DNA of 64,000 bases, taken from contig OU452204.1 in the NCBI GenBank assembly GCA_911728435.2, forward strand, positions 14,446,001 to 14,510,000. Direction: 5' to 3'. Shown piece by piece: positions 30,481-42,390 of this stretch (position 1 is the first letter of the stretch; each line of letters starts with the position of its first letter). The DNA is from Apoderus coryli (lineage: Eukaryota; Arthropoda; Insecta; Coleoptera; Attelabidae). A model generated the notes under the pieces. It did no database searches and was not told where the DNA came from. It was given only the letters and a program-made list of their open reading frames with translations. The position numbers and the translations under genes are program-made.

Positions 30481-30581
30481 ATGAACAATCAGGGAGGACA
30501 TGTGTGTGCTGCAAAATGTTGTCCCAATAAGCGGTACACTTGCTCTAAACATTTTTTTCGCTTCCCCACAGATCCTGTTAG
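30481..30581 (+). CDS. THAP-domain first exon (partial)
   Basis: ATG opens a frame with HVCAAKCCPNKRYTCSKHFF followed by RFPTDPVR. The C-x3-C pair near the N-terminus and the F-x-FP-x-DP pattern are those of the first half of a THAP zinc finger. It ends at GTTAG|GTGAAT, a possible donor. The second half (W, then C-x2-H-F, then AVPT) was not found in the next kilobase. It is probably a relic of a P-like element or THAP gene. Confidence 0.5.
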
Positions 30582-30889
30582 GTGAATAATAAGTAAAAAT
30601 AAAGATGAATACTAGATAATTTTACGTTTATAACAACTATTTGTATAACCGTAAAATTTATATTACGAAATGACAGTATCTAATATGTTTTTAAACTAAA
30701 TGACTAAAATTGCTGAGAACAGGATTCAGTTGATGCAGAATGCAGGCACACGGCTTGGATGTGGAATTCGTAGGGGTGAAAGAGGCTAGCAATAAGATTA
30801 AGGAAATCGGCTGGCTAAGAATGAAACAACGTGGTATTTTCATTCACTAATTTTGATTAATAAACAAAGTTCCGGGGATCTGTGTATGA

Positions 30890-31245
30890 TGTGAATATTC
30901 CTCATAAAACTGTCATTACGCCACCGCTACACTCAACATCTTTGAGCGGTCATTTACCTATACGGTTTCAAAATATTACAACGCTCTACCGGAGAATATA
31001 AAAAGTTGACAGGAGTTTTCGTGCTGTCTGACACGTAATAGAACAAATTAATTTGTAACCATAAGGTACCTACTTAATTTGGCCAGCGATGTAAAACAAT
31101 TTTCAGATAGGTTTAAGCTAAAATATAAGTTAAATTCAGGTTAAGTTAGGAAGCACTGCTTCAACTTTTGTAAAAATGTTTTTTTTTTTACGAATAAAGT
31201 TTTTATTATTATTGTGTTTATTATTATTATTATTAAAAATCACAC
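30890..31245 (+). pseudogene. LINE 3' end with TTA tail
   Basis: Non-coding and C-terminal LINE-like sequence (LSGHLPIRFQNITTLYR) ends in ACGAATAAAGTTTTTATTATT and further TTA repeats to about 31245. It belongs to the same group of TTA-tailed LINEs as 11692-13502. Confidence 0.45.
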
Positions 31246-31779
31246 AATCATGTCAACATTTACCTGATAACACCACTCAAGGCTGTTTTCAATCACTATG
31301 ACACCACAAATATTTCTGAAATTGACAGCGATATTATTATGTACTTAAATGTTTTTACAAAAATAAAAATACAGTATTGTGGTTAGAAACTGAAACCGAA
31401 AACTATAATTATTTTTAGTCAGGACCTGACTTTTAACCCAAAATGGCGGCGTCATACGTCACAGTTTAGTTCAAAGTGCCAACGTAGACTCGGAATGCTG
31501 TACTTATTAATGCTGTGGAAAAAGTATAGTCTGTAACACGTGAGGAATCAGCTATTCTGAACTCGTGGAGCGTCACCCTCGCCTATCGGTTCGGGTGACA
31601 AATTTCCACTCGTTCAGAATATTCCACATTCCTCACTTGTTACAGAATATACTATTTCAGATTCTAATTATAGATTTAATTTATTATTTACACAAAATTG
31701 TCAATTATTCTCCCTCGAGGGTCCAGTTTTACTGTAGTGGTCGGCCATTACTCAAAGGTTGGGAACCAGTGATTGTTTT

Positions 31780-34700
31780 GTGCTTTTACATTTACTTATG
31801 TAGTATATCGAAATTAAGTTACAGTCAGTGGCGTACATTTTTTTTTGTCAATATTTTTATTAAGTTGCCCTCCTAAAGCCACTGGAGTTAATAATTTTGA
31901 TCTAGTTAGGGCCATATAAGCTCCCTATTTCTAGCAACAATGCTGCCAAATTTCAAAGAAATCGGTAGGGAGATATTTGACTTAATTAAAAAAAACCGTT
32001 ATTTCCAAAAAAACTTTAACACCTTGTATCTTGGAAACAATGTATTTCTGGACATATGTTTATGAGAACTTAAAATGACCTGAGAAATCACCCCATTAAA
32101 TATAGCTACGTCTTTTTGAAACACTGTATATTCCTAGGCTCTTGTTGAGAGCCAGTTTTAATGAGATTGGGCTTTTCAGCACTTTTTGTTTAATTTTTAA
32201 CGTTTTGTTATACATAATTTATGCCAATAAATTCATTTAATATTATTTTGAAGTAAATACCATACGTATTAACATGGTAATGATTAAATTTTTATTTAAA
32301 TCTAATAATTACATTCAATTCATTTCCATTTAACTACATGCAATATAAATCTCTATATGCGTTAATTACATTTAACTACTCATCAGTTTAATCGGCTTTC
32401 ACGTGCGAATTATGTTAGTGAAATTCCTTTTTTAATTAAAGGCAGCAATTTTACACTACTTAATGGAAGCTTATAGGGATCTAACACTGTAATTAGTGTA
32501 TCTTCTATTAATTACTAATATGAGTGATTATTGAAGGTATTTATCATTTGCGTTATTAATTCATATTTCGGGTAAAAGTATGTAGTACTTAGGTAGGCAT
32601 CTATTGAATTAAAATAATAATTGATCGTCGAATTAGGTCCAACTCACAAGTTAGTTTTGCATGTAAAATATGCGAACCGAGATCCTATTTCTAATATGCG
32701 TCAGAGAGAAACCAGGTTTTAATATAAATCTTTGGTTAACAGAGTATCGGAGTTTTAATGCGAGACTTGAGACTAAACACCCTCTTGTGCATTTTTTGGC
32801 ATTCCTTATCGTACCATTAAACCATTAAGTAAATTCTGATAAAATACAATGAAACATGACACGAAACCAATATTAAATGCAAAGGGAGTCAAATTTAAGA
32901 GAAGGTATGTTTTAAATTGCCAAGTTTCAACTGACATCGGCTACCCAAGTCTTCATTTGAATTCATTACATCTATTTGCTCTTTTATACAAAAAAGCATC
33001 ATTATTAAACATTGTTTGCGAAATAAATAAGATTTTCCCGTGTCTATAATAAATTCCCTTCTGCCTTCTGGTTCGTATTTTCCTTCTAGATTATACGATT
33101 ATACATTCCGGGATGTCGATGGAAAATTGAAAACAGATATTAAATAGTTTACTCAACGCTCAAATGATGCATACAAACTTCCTGTCGATTAGACTCTGGA
33201 GATGACATGATTAAAAAAATAAATAAAAATACATTAGGATTTAGAGAATTTACATATTATGCAGAACAACTAGGCAGGATTTCATAGTTTTTAGATAATA
33301 TAGAGTTTATAATCTAGACGCCAATGGGATCCCTGTTTTAAATGTGTATACCTACCTGTGTTCATTGGACAACAGGTGCTTTGGAAATGTGCCAACGTTA
33401 TGATCCTGTTTCACACTTAACCGGTAGTTGAGAGCTTTTTAGAGTGCTGTTAGGTTTACTAAATGTACCTAATACAAATGGTGTTGTAATGAGTTTTATA
33501 TCTAAGTACTTACTACACAACATATTTCTGATTCATTTTTAATGTGATGTTACTTTTGTTTGATGCGTATTAGAGATATTTTACTGTTAGATAAAAAATC
33601 TGTACCCACTATCGAAAATGTTATGGATACATTTTTTAGAGAACGAGGCAAAACAACTACTCGGGAATATTCCCAACTGGCATTGAATTACAAACATAAG
33701 TTTTCTAAATAAATCCTGAAATGAAAATTTTATTTAGCTTTTTCGCATTAAATTAACTGAATATACCGGGTTATTCATATCTAAAACTCATATTTGTTTC
33801 CATTTTATTTCTTGTGAAAACGCAAAAATATGTAAATAGTTTCTAAATCAAGCGTTTTTTTATGGACATTATTTTGTACCATCCACCCTCCAGCACTTAT
33901 TGAGGTCTTCGACTTTTCGGGATTCCCATTTACATTTTTATACCGCATTCTTTTGAAAATGTTCTTAACGCGTTCATAACGCCTAATGGTAGACAATAAA
34001 GCAGATAGATTTCTGTAAGAACCATTTGTGTCATAAATAGGTTTGAACCGGAAAACTATTATTATTAAACTCTCTCGATCGATAAGTGTTAATCTGTTCC
34101 TTATTTACATAGCCTATAAAATTGTCCGAGTGATTTCCTGAAGTTAAACGTTGTTGATTATTGTAATAATGTAATTTCAGGTCACCTCAAATACTGATTA
34201 CTCTATTTAATGCGTTCGTAAGCTTTTTGCTCTGTATTGTGTTGAATCCTATATGCATGATATATCCTGCATCCACCGCCGCGTCGTTTTGCTAAGTTCC
34301 TCTGGTATCCTGATTATGTGGTTTACGTAGTCAATGGAATACTCTGCTAAGTCGTTTTAATTTACAGGTATCAAGAGAATATTCTGCATTTATGTCGCTA
34401 TTTAATTAATGGATTTGTTGACTGTCCAGAGTTTCAAGCAATAATTCCATATTCAGTGTCATCCCCAAAGTATGCACCGTATGGGAAACTTGTTTATTAA
34501 GGGGTTTTCGACAAAGAGTTATTCTTGGTGAAAGTTTGTGCATCCCTTAGAACTAAACATGCATCAACAAAATATAGTAACACATACGTATTTTATGAGG
34601 AGCCTTCAAAAATTTCATTTTAAGACAAGAGTAAAGTACCTTTATTTCAAAAAATTTCGGGAAATGTTATTTAGAAAAGTTGTTAAAAAATACATCAAGT

Positions 34701-34780
34701 CATGGCCATCGAAGTGAAGTTTTATTTTTTACAACGGGGACTAGGAAAAAAATTCCTAGTTTATATACATATACTCATTG
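31780..34780. other. 3 kb without recognised genes
   Basis: AT-rich DNA. 31915-32133 resembles the end of a mariner-type MITE (it ends AAACACTGTATA). The frames at 32849-33049 and 33805-33996 have no family signature. No tandem repeat or RNA gene is seen. Confidence 0.4.
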
Positions 34781-34845
34781 ATATTATATACGAAACAACA
34801 TAATAGTCAAAATAAACGGGAGGAGGTTCACACTCATAATACACG

Positions 34846-35262
34846 TTGCAGGGGCGATATTTATGTTTGCCATTTTCACGACTGACCATTGGACAAAGGA
34901 ACCCCAATTATATATGCATAAAATGCTATAATCACCTAATGAAACTGGATCATTCCTTTTCTGAAGTAATGACAATGAATAAATTTAAAAGCAAATTAAA
35001 GACTCTCCTGGGTTCTAGAATATATTATTCAATAGATGATTTTTTTGCCGAAAGAAATGTGACTGATTGTAATTAATGTTTGTAAATCGTTGTTTTGTTA
35101 AACAAGCCTCAAATGTAAGTTGATATTTTTTTTTGTTTCTTTGTATTGTGTAATCTTCTTATTACAATCTTACTGTTTATAAAAAGTTTCTGGTATTTGA
35201 CGATCCCATGATGCTTGTCGTTTTGCATTGAGTGGAAAATAAAGATTATTATTATTATATTT
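34846..35262 (+). pseudogene. LINE ORF2 C-terminus and 3' UTR
   Basis: The frame MQGRYLCLPFSRLTIGQRNP, then FKSKLKTLLGSRIYYSIDDF, is the final part of a Jockey-like ORF2. The 3' UTR ends TGGAAAATAAAGATTATTATT. The 5' part is truncated. Confidence 0.65.
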
Positions 35263-35315
35263 AAAAATCCTGTAATATTAAAAATTACACAACAATTGTA
35301 TTAGTCACGGTGCAA

Positions 35316-35865
35316 AGTTATTTTACTTTCCCGCAGAGGGAAAGTATTGTAAACGCGCAAAAAAAAAATTGGGATAAAGACGGATATAACCATTTTGAAG
35401 TTCCCTGAGACGATTAAGATCATTTCCAGATGGAAGTCTGTCTGTCTGTCTCTGTGTTTCTGCGTGTCTGTATGTATTCTTCCACTTCTGTGATAGGGGA
35501 GGACACAACCGCTAAATTTTCATATATCAGTAGGGGTCGAGTGATACATTGTTTTAAAGCATTTTTTATCTGCTTTACATTAATAAGTCACTTTTGCTAT
35601 TTGCCCCCGTAATTCTCGAGAAAATTGTGTTTAAAATTTCTCAGTTAGGTAGTTGGAATCTATCATATTACAATTATAATACAATATTTTCAAAGAGGGT
35701 TTTGTGGCGTCATTGATAGAGCGTTCGCTTCGCATGCGGAAGGTTATGGGTTTGAATCCCAGCTCTGGCAGTACTTTTTTTTTAATTTTAAATAAAGTAG
35801 TTAGTTTGTTACGTTAGTTTATTGGAAATAATGAAAATACTACAATGATAATAATAATTATTTTT
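35316..35865 (+). repeat. Dispersed repeat with tRNA-Ala-like core, copy 1
   Basis: A ~550-bp unit that recurs inverted at 50345-50790 and as a fragment at 56985-57078. It starts near ACTTTCCCGCAGAGGG, contains CTGTCTGTCTGTCTCTG, then a tRNA-like sequence and a T run, and ends TAGTTTGTTACGTTAGTTTA and a TAA-rich tail. Similarity extends on both sides of the tRNA-like part, so the whole is the mobile unit, probably a SINE-type retroposon. Confidence 0.65.
35698..35771 (+). pseudogene. tRNA-Ala(CGC)-like sequence
   Basis: It contains TTGATAGAGCG (D-arm/A-box-like), CGCTTCGCATGCG with anticodon CGC at 35731-35733, and GGTTTGAATCCC as B box (35749-35760). The anticodon and T stems partly pair but the acceptor stem does not, so it is unlikely to be a working tRNA. 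It is followed by a run of T that could stop RNA polymerase III. Confidence 0.55.
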
Positions 35866-35939
35866 AAATTCCGATTTATTTATTTTTGTTAACACGGAAA
35901 TAGCTATTTTATTTTAATGTTTGAATGTAATGAATATTT

Positions 35940-36207
35940 AGTTCCTGTGACAATATCGGCACCGTACGATCTGTCCTTGGAAGACCAACACGACTAGGAC
36001 GTCTCAGGTTCACTTTCTCTAACAGGATGAAGACGTGGGACGATGGGTGGAAGCAAAGGTTGTATGATGAGGTTGCCCTCGTTCCGGATATCTATCTCTT
36101 TTCATACAAGCGTGCTGTGCTGTTCTTCTTCTATTCCACTGTGCGGCAGCATACGCAAGATATATATCAGCAAGTTGTTCAACTGAGAAATCCTTATTCT
36201 TTTTCAA
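35940..36207 (-). pseudogene. Mariner-type transposase HTH fragment
   Basis: The minus-strand frame FSVEQLADIYLAYAAAQWNR followed by YPERGQPHHTTFASTHR is the N-terminal helix-turn-helix (DUF4817-like) of insect mariner-type transposases, in which a conserved YP-R-P-T-F series is found. Beyond it, in another frame, SRVGLPRTDRTVPI continues the domain. There is no catalytic part. Confidence 0.6.
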
Positions 36208-36436
36208 TACAAACTTTTAGCGCCCATTTTTTAGTTCCCACTTACAAAGTTAACCTGAAAATAAATCTGACAGTTAACGTCAAAAATGATATGGTTAATA
36301 ATTATTCATAAGATCGTTTTTGAAATTAACCGTCAGATTTATTTATGCAAAGTGATTTACTAAAACTTTTTTATAAAATCCCAAAAGAGTTATTTCTTTT
36401 TTATCGGATTAATCGGCACATTTGCTTGTGTTAATG

Positions 36437-36540
36437 TTCTGTGGCGACCATTATTCTTGCGCCATACTATATATATTGTATTGTATTCTATAGGTCCTGT
36501 GGCAACCATTTTTATTGTGCCAAACTGTATATATATATAT
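36437..36540. repeat. Local tandem duplication
   Basis: CTGTGGCGACCATTATTCTTG (36440 region) recurs ~58 bp later as CTGTGGCAACCATTTTTATTG, each followed by TGCCAWACTRTATATAT. It is a two-copy diverged duplication. Confidence 0.5.
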
Positions 36541-36544
36541 TTTT

Positions 36545-37600
36545 AAGTTAGTTATTATAGTTGTAAATAGTGTTTTCTAAATTTCATCCAATTTCCAAAC
36601 ATCTGGCACTAATATTTCTGCTTTCTCTTTACTTTTTTTCATTTTCACGAACAAAAAAATCCCTAGTCTGTACCTAGAAAAAGCGGTGGTTATTGTTAAA
36701 GCCACGTACCGACCAAATGTGGTACTTTCTTAACAGAAATGCTTTTCTATAATTTCACCCAAGTTAATCAGAATCAGAACAGTTAACAACTCTCTCGTGC
36801 CAGCAACTAAAAAAACTCTCTCTCCAGCTTTTAACAAGTTAACTCTCTGACACGCTCTGTTAATTATTAATAAATATTCAGTTTTCTACATACCGTTAAA
36901 CAGTGTTTTAATTATTACAACCATACTACCCAAATTACCAAAGTTCTCTATCACCTCTTAAAGTTTGTCGGTATGTTATTGGGACACACTGTATGTCAAA
37001 GTGAAAAACAACTTTATTAAAATGACAAATTTGACTCTTGGCTCTCTATGCTATTTTTGGGACCAATAAAGTATTTTTTGTTTCATTGCGACAGACACCT
37101 ACAACTACGAATCAAAAAATAGTGACAATTTCAGATATAAACAAAATAACATCACATAAAATTGTTTGAGACAGTTACACGTTTAAACAACCTCGACAAT
37201 TATATTTTGGCACAGTTGGCAAGCCGGCATTTAAACTCTGTATCTAATTTTATTTAGTTTGGTGTATATCGCGTAGAAATCAATTCTTTGATATTGCTAT
37301 TTAATTTTAATCTTACATGCAATAATTTTTGACAATAACTAGAGTAACGTGAGTTTTAACCAAAAATAAAAGTATGAAAACTGGTGTAAAGTGTAAATAA
37401 GTTTTAATTTTGTACGCTTAAAATTCGACTTAAACCAACAACATTTTCATTTAATTGCATGATTGAACGACGTAACTTAATAGTAATAGTAAACAATCAA
37501 AAAAGGTCGGTCGTACAAAAAATATATTGAAAATAAGAAGTAAAACTGTTTACTTCATTTGTCCAAAATTAATTTTTTAATGGAGTATTACATTGTATTA
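36545..37600. other. Stretch without recognised features
   Basis: AT-rich DNA. TATTGGGACACACTGTATG near 36977 resembles a MITE end but has no partner. Confidence 0.35.
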
Positions 37601-37604
37601 ACCA

Positions 37605-37797
37605 ATGTCGACTTATTCTCGTGCGGAGTCGTTAGCATCCTCATCAGATTCATCTTCAACAGTTTGTTCCATATGCGTTTCTTCAATGAATTTATCGAAT
37701 ACATCTTCTACATCGAGTCAAGAGGAAGATGACCTCATTAATAGATGTAAACGCAGAAAAGAACTTATGGAAGCTATGAAAAACAATAACGCATGTG
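37605..37797 (+). CDS. Short serine-rich ORF, possible exon
   Basis: A frame starting MSTYSRAESLASSSDSSS, with a C-x2-C pair (CSIC) and an acidic stretch followed by NRCKRRKELMEAMK. A donor-like G|GTAAAT sits just before the stop. No family is recognised. It could be the N-terminal exon of a transposon protein or of a host gene. Confidence 0.25.
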
Positions 37798-38969
37798 GTA
37801 AATAAAACACGTAGATACTAAAGGAATTTAAGAGTAATAAACTGTTGCCCGCGATGCTCTAACAGCTCTTCATATTTAAGTGTAAAAGAAATATTTTTGT
37901 GACTTATTGTCATGTACCTTTCTCGTGACAAGCTATAGTTTCCAAATAAAATATTTTTTTTATAGCAGATACCAATTCAACTAGGTACTTAAAACTCCAA
38001 ATATATACTTTTTACAGTCTAATTTTTTTGAGTCTTTTTCTACGCCTATATGTAAACAAGTTGTTGGAATGCGTGGCATAAAATACGGGAACGTTTTTTC
38101 AATTAATAAGCCCATGGGGCTACATCAGTAAAACCGGGACATTTTTTTATTTTGCATTTTGTATCTAATTTCAAAACTATATATAATTAGTCAATTTTTC
38201 TGACAGGTTTGGGGAATATAATTTTTTTTAATTTTTAACCCCTTTTTACACTATTTGTGAACGCCTGTGTGCACCAATTCTTCTAGGTGGCATTTCAGAA
38301 GTTTACAGGCGACTTAGAATAATAATATTATATATTAATAATGATAATTTATTGCAGTACAAAACACTGTAAAAGGATTTGGAGAAACAATGTAAAAACA
38401 GATCACAGTTCGAATCCTAAAATAACATACACACAATAATAATAATTGCAATAGAACAAAACATAATCACAAAAATTGCATACAAAACAATTATATATAG
38501 TTAATAAGAATGAATATATGAAGTCTGCAAACTGATATCTTATAAATCAATTAATCGGTAGCAGATACTTTTGAAATCTCGTTTAAATCTAGAAACAGGC
38601 ATTTCTTTTAACGAATCGCTAATTCCCTTGTAGAGTGCATGTAAAATAATGTGTAAATGACCGCTGAAAAGTGGTTGTTCGATGAGGAGGCGTTTCTACC
38701 TCTAAATCATAGAACTATAGATAAGAAGGGTCAGTAGACGCTAAAAACGGCATTGACTCGTCGCAATCCCAGCCACATTCTGGCCCGCTACTATATATAC
38801 TATATCTATATATACTATACTATAACTATAAGCGGCGGGGAATTGCTTTTAAGACAGAGATAACAAAGGTGCCGACACGAGGTGAGGTAGCTGTATATTA
38901 AACCAACTGTGTCTAAACCTTAGGTTGAACGAATGAACATCCGTTCTGAATTTAATCTTATCATACACG

Positions 38970-40312
38970 CAGAGAACAACTAAGGGAGAGAATATAAAGT
39001 CTGATGGGCGCGGCTAGTTTGCGCACCTCATTCGCGCAGAGGGATTCGATGACGTACTGAGTTTAGACATAGGCGCCACACGCAATTTAGTCTAGTTTAG
39101 CGTTGCGAGCGAACGGGTATTCAGTGGCAGCGTTAATCTGAGATTTTCGATTGCATGTGAGATATTGTGTGATTGCGAAATTTACATTCTTATCGTTTTT
39201 CCGTTAACATGAATAAACCTAAGTGTGGCGTAGTGTGTTCAGCGAAAGGCTCTGCGAACAAGAGTCATAACTGTAACTTTTTGTTTTTCACGTTTCCAAA
39301 AGATCAAGCATGTAAGTTTTGTTTCGATTAACTTATTGTATTGTATTTTTATAGTTATGTGGTATATTGTCTTATTCTTGAAATGAAATTCCTCCTGTAA
39401 TCTTATATTATGCGTAGTTGTATTTTATGGTATAATACCCAGTGTGTTATGTTCTATAGAGCTGAAATTTGGATGGTTCGTTCAGCCGTGAAGATCTTAG
39501 AGCTAGTAAAAATTTGAGTAGCTACAGTTTGTGTGCTGCTCATTTTGAAGACAGGATTAAGTAATTTTGGTGGATTCATGATGCCAGATCCTGATTTTGT
39601 TTTATATACATCCCGTTTGGAAGTTATATTTCAAACTAATTTTGAAAATGTGTGTACCTACACAAACAAATATTTTGAAAAAACTTATTTGCCTTAGTAA
39701 AGATATTGCATATGTACAACCATGTTCAGAATTTCCTACACTTATATCGTAAGTTTGTATTTCAGAGTAAAGTTATTTTATACGCTAAAAATTAGTGTAC
39801 CAACAAAAATAAACTTATTATAATAAAAACGTTATAGAAAAATATATGTTTTTTAGCTTCTGTTCACCCCTTGATGCCCACCTGCATTGCACCTACCTAG
39901 GTTCCTACTAATGACAAATACAAAAGAGTTCTTACAATAGCAGGTAAAATATCCCGATAATAACAGTACCTAATTATATACACGCATAACCCCGCAATAG
40001 TTTAAAATATTTCTTTAATTCGTAGTAGATTTTTTGCTGAAGATTATCATAGTATTATTAGAAGTAGTAACTTCTGGCAAACCCACTAGTTAGGAGATTT
40101 GTCTATTATAATTACCGACATTACCTAAAGTATTCCATGCATTCAATCCACACTGTAAGCATCTCGAACACCTTGAGTACCGACCTGCACGATTATTTCA
40201 ACAAAATTTAAATACGACCCTGTTTTCTACTCTTTCAACATGGCGGCCACAGGCTGAATGAGATCAAAGGCGGCAAGACAGAGATTATATTCTCTTCCTT
40301 AGTTGTTCTCTG
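38970..40312. mobile_element. P-like non-autonomous transposon with THAP exon
   Basis: A 1343-bp element with ~28-bp terminal inverted repeats (CAGAGAACAACTAAGG, then one mismatch, then AGAGAATATAA). It is inserted in a LINE; the flanks CATACACG and TATACAAG could be a decayed 8-bp TSD (6 of 8). It contains a THAP-domain remnant, the DNA-binding module of P-element transposases. P-type elements have short TIRs and 8-bp TSDs, so this class is the best guess. The catalytic domain is absent. Confidence 0.6.
39209..39562 (+). pseudogene. THAP-domain remnant of P-like element
   Basis: Exon 1 (39209-39311) encodes MNKPKCGVVCSAKG, then NFLFFTFPKDQA, the C-x3-C and FP part of THAP, with donor T|GTAAGT. 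The acceptor is probably AG at 39460-39461. Exon 2 starts EIWMVRS, then needs a one-base frame change near 39485 to reach EDLRASKNLSSYSLCAAHFE, which supplies W and the C-x2-H-F part. A stop follows near 39558. Upstream of the ATG the DNA is CpG-rich. Confidence 0.6.
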
Positions 40313-41238
40313 ATATACAAGTATGGTGGCTTTTTTCCGCAAATGATTCGAGAAACTCTGTCTGAATGGAGAGCGCATCTATTGCCCATTTTAAACCATC
40401 GTGCACTATACCTAGCGTGTGCGACACCTGCTCGAACTTTCTAACGCAAATATCAACTTGGTCTAAACAATGGACCATATATACAACACGTCGGCATAAT
40501 TAAAATAAGACAGAACGAGTTCAGCACACAATCTAATCTTAATAAGCTCTGATAGAACACTACATAATAATTTGAGAGCATAATGACGCTTCTGAATTGT
40601 TTTACTTACATGATCTTTATCATAATCATAGATTTGTAGCTAGGGTTACCTCAAGGTTTTTAACAGACTTAACCAGTCTTAGAACTCTGCCCTTAACAAC
40701 AACTCTCATGACAGACGCAATATTATCCCTGTGCATCCCGAACACAAGCAAATAACACTAATCAGGGTTGATCCTTAGTTGGTGCTCAGCTGCTCAGGCA
40801 ATCAGCCGATGCAAGGCATCGTTGATAACAAGCTCCGCACAATCTCGTTCGAAAGAAAAGATAAAATGGTAATACTGACTGTCATTAGCATAGAAATGGA
40901 GTCTTGAACTATCAATAGTATTGGCGTTGTTGCGGGTGTAAATTGAATACAGAATTGGGCCCAAGATAGAGCCTTGGGACACCACACGCAAAATCACTTC
41001 ATTAGACGACTGTCCTTTTAAGGTTACAACGTATTGTTTCCGATCTTGCAAGTAATGCTTAGCAATTATATAGCACTCTGAGACAATCCTATGAAATTTA
41101 AAATGGAAAAGAGAATTGCGTGATTTATAGTATCAAACGCCTTAGAAAACTCGAGTAGATTGTAGATTGTTTTATCGGAGTCGTTTAGGCGGTTTGGCCT
41201 CCCCTCACTTCGACCTGCAGAAGATCTTTTGTGAATGA

Positions 41239-41425
41239 CTCTAATCTATGAATTGCCCAGCTGTCCCACACTTTTCATAAAGTTGATGATTTCTCTGGGG
41301 GCTAAATTCCTTGCCTTGTCGGGTGTTAGGGTCACCCCTCCAAGGTGTTTTAGCCTTTTGCAGAAAAGTGCCATGCATTCACAGAGCACGTGTTCTGTTG
41401 TCTCTGTTGCTCGAGTAATACGAGC
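41239..41425 (-). pseudogene. LINE ORF2 C-terminal zinc-finger fragment
   Basis: The minus strand encodes TETTEHVLCECMALFCKRLK, then LTPDKARNLAPREIINFMKS, the H-x4-C end of the zinc-finger-like region and C-terminal helix found in R1/LOA/Jockey-type LINE ORF2 proteins. The plus-strand reading frame over the same bases is a shadow. It is separate from the LINE at 38325-41190, since it is a C-terminus lying upstream of that RT. Confidence 0.6.
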
Positions 41426-41519
41426 ATCTAAAAAATGTCATCGGTTATCTTTAGAAGAGCAGCAGAAGTACAACTATATCCCGGCCTACACCCTGATCCG
41501 CTTTCTTTGAGTATAATTA

Positions 41520-42390
41520 AGTATTAATGATATATACTAGAAGAGTGATTTATTTATTACTAATTTCTGATTTACTTGGCATTTTAACCAGCTTTGAGTT
41601 TTGAGCAATTATTTCCAGATGTGTTTTCATAATTTTTTGTTTTACCTGATGTTGGTAATAAATCTGTTGTATTTTACAATTAAATATAAAAACACATTGT
41701 GTAAATAAATAAATTAGTTATGAATTTTTAAATATAGAATCCATATCATCAAAGATAAATTTCAATACATAATAACAATCCTAAATTGTTATTCGCTATA
41801 AAATTTAAATTTATTCTTAGTCCGCTTTGCCATTAAATTATTTTTCATTAAAATTTATATTTTATGCAATTAAATATAAAAACCACATGTACCTAAGTTG
41901 AGTATAGATACACATAAAATTTTGGACAGATGATTTTTCGAAATAAATTTAAAATGACAAAACAAAGTAAACATAAATCTCACCAAGCTATTAAAAATAT
42001 AACATACATTTAAGTATAGATATCAATTGCTACGTTTTGTTTATAATTAAAAATTTTTTATTAACTAACTTGAAGACATAAATATTGAAAGCATATGGGA
42101 ATTACCACAAATTAATAAACAAGATTGTATTATACATCATTATACCAGAGAATAAGATACATTTTTGAAGAATTTACTAAGCATTTAATGATTTTATACC
42201 TATTTTTATTTGGTTTACTGGTTATGGACAATTTCATTTATTCTTGGTAGGTATACGGATCTTAAACTGCTTAAAATGATGTGTCACAAGATAGGGGATC
42301 CATCCAACAATGCTTTTAAAGTTCTCCCTCAAACACTACCTCGAAACAAATATTCAGTTCGTTAGGCTACGCACACTGTCGAAATCCCAA
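41520..42390. other. AT-rich stretch without recognised features
   Basis: Very AT-rich, with stops in all frames and no repeat or gene signal that I can support. Confidence 0.5.

Larger units (their letters stand above)
29637..31771. mobile_element. hAT transposon remnant
   Basis: The left end reads CAGTGGGTCCCAACCG and the inverted right end CACTGGTTCCCAACC, close to hAT termini of the CAGTGGTTCCCAACC type. A hAT transposase C-terminal fragment lies inside at 30028-30231. The 8-bp flanks do not match well. The interior also contains an HHR-like motif, a THAP exon and a LINE 3' end, so it has been a target of later insertions. Confidence 0.6.
38325..41190 (-). pseudogene. LINE pseudogene interrupted by a P-like element
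   Basis: From 41190 downwards the minus strand encodes LEFSKAFDTINHAILFSILN, then SQGSILGPILYSIYT and a catalytic box changed to YAND, in several frames. Remains of the thumb (FEQVSHTLGIVHDGLKWAID) run to ~40315. The C-terminal KIKFRTDVHSFNLRFRHS resumes at ~38960, beyond the P-like insertion 38970-40312. The 3' end near 38325-38345 is AATAAATTATCATTATTAAT. The Asp-to-Asn change in the catalytic box and frameshifts make it inactive. Confidence 0.65.

Noticed and set aside
35425..35460. CTGTCTGTCTGTCTCTG as a microsatellite or CRISPR-like repeat
   Set aside because: A very short run inside the dispersed repeat; no spaced repeats, and CRISPR arrays are not expected in this eukaryotic DNA.
35698..35771. 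A functional tRNA-Ala gene
   Set aside because: The acceptor stem does not pair, and the same sequence is part of a longer dispersed repeat present in another copy.
38790..38830. TATA-rich run as a promoter
   Set aside because: Simple (TATACTA)-like low-complexity DNA inside a decayed LINE; no transcription-start context.
41235..41510. Plus-strand 91-codon frame
   Set aside because: The complementary strand encodes the LINE C-terminal zinc-finger segment (EHVLCEC), so this frame is a shadow.
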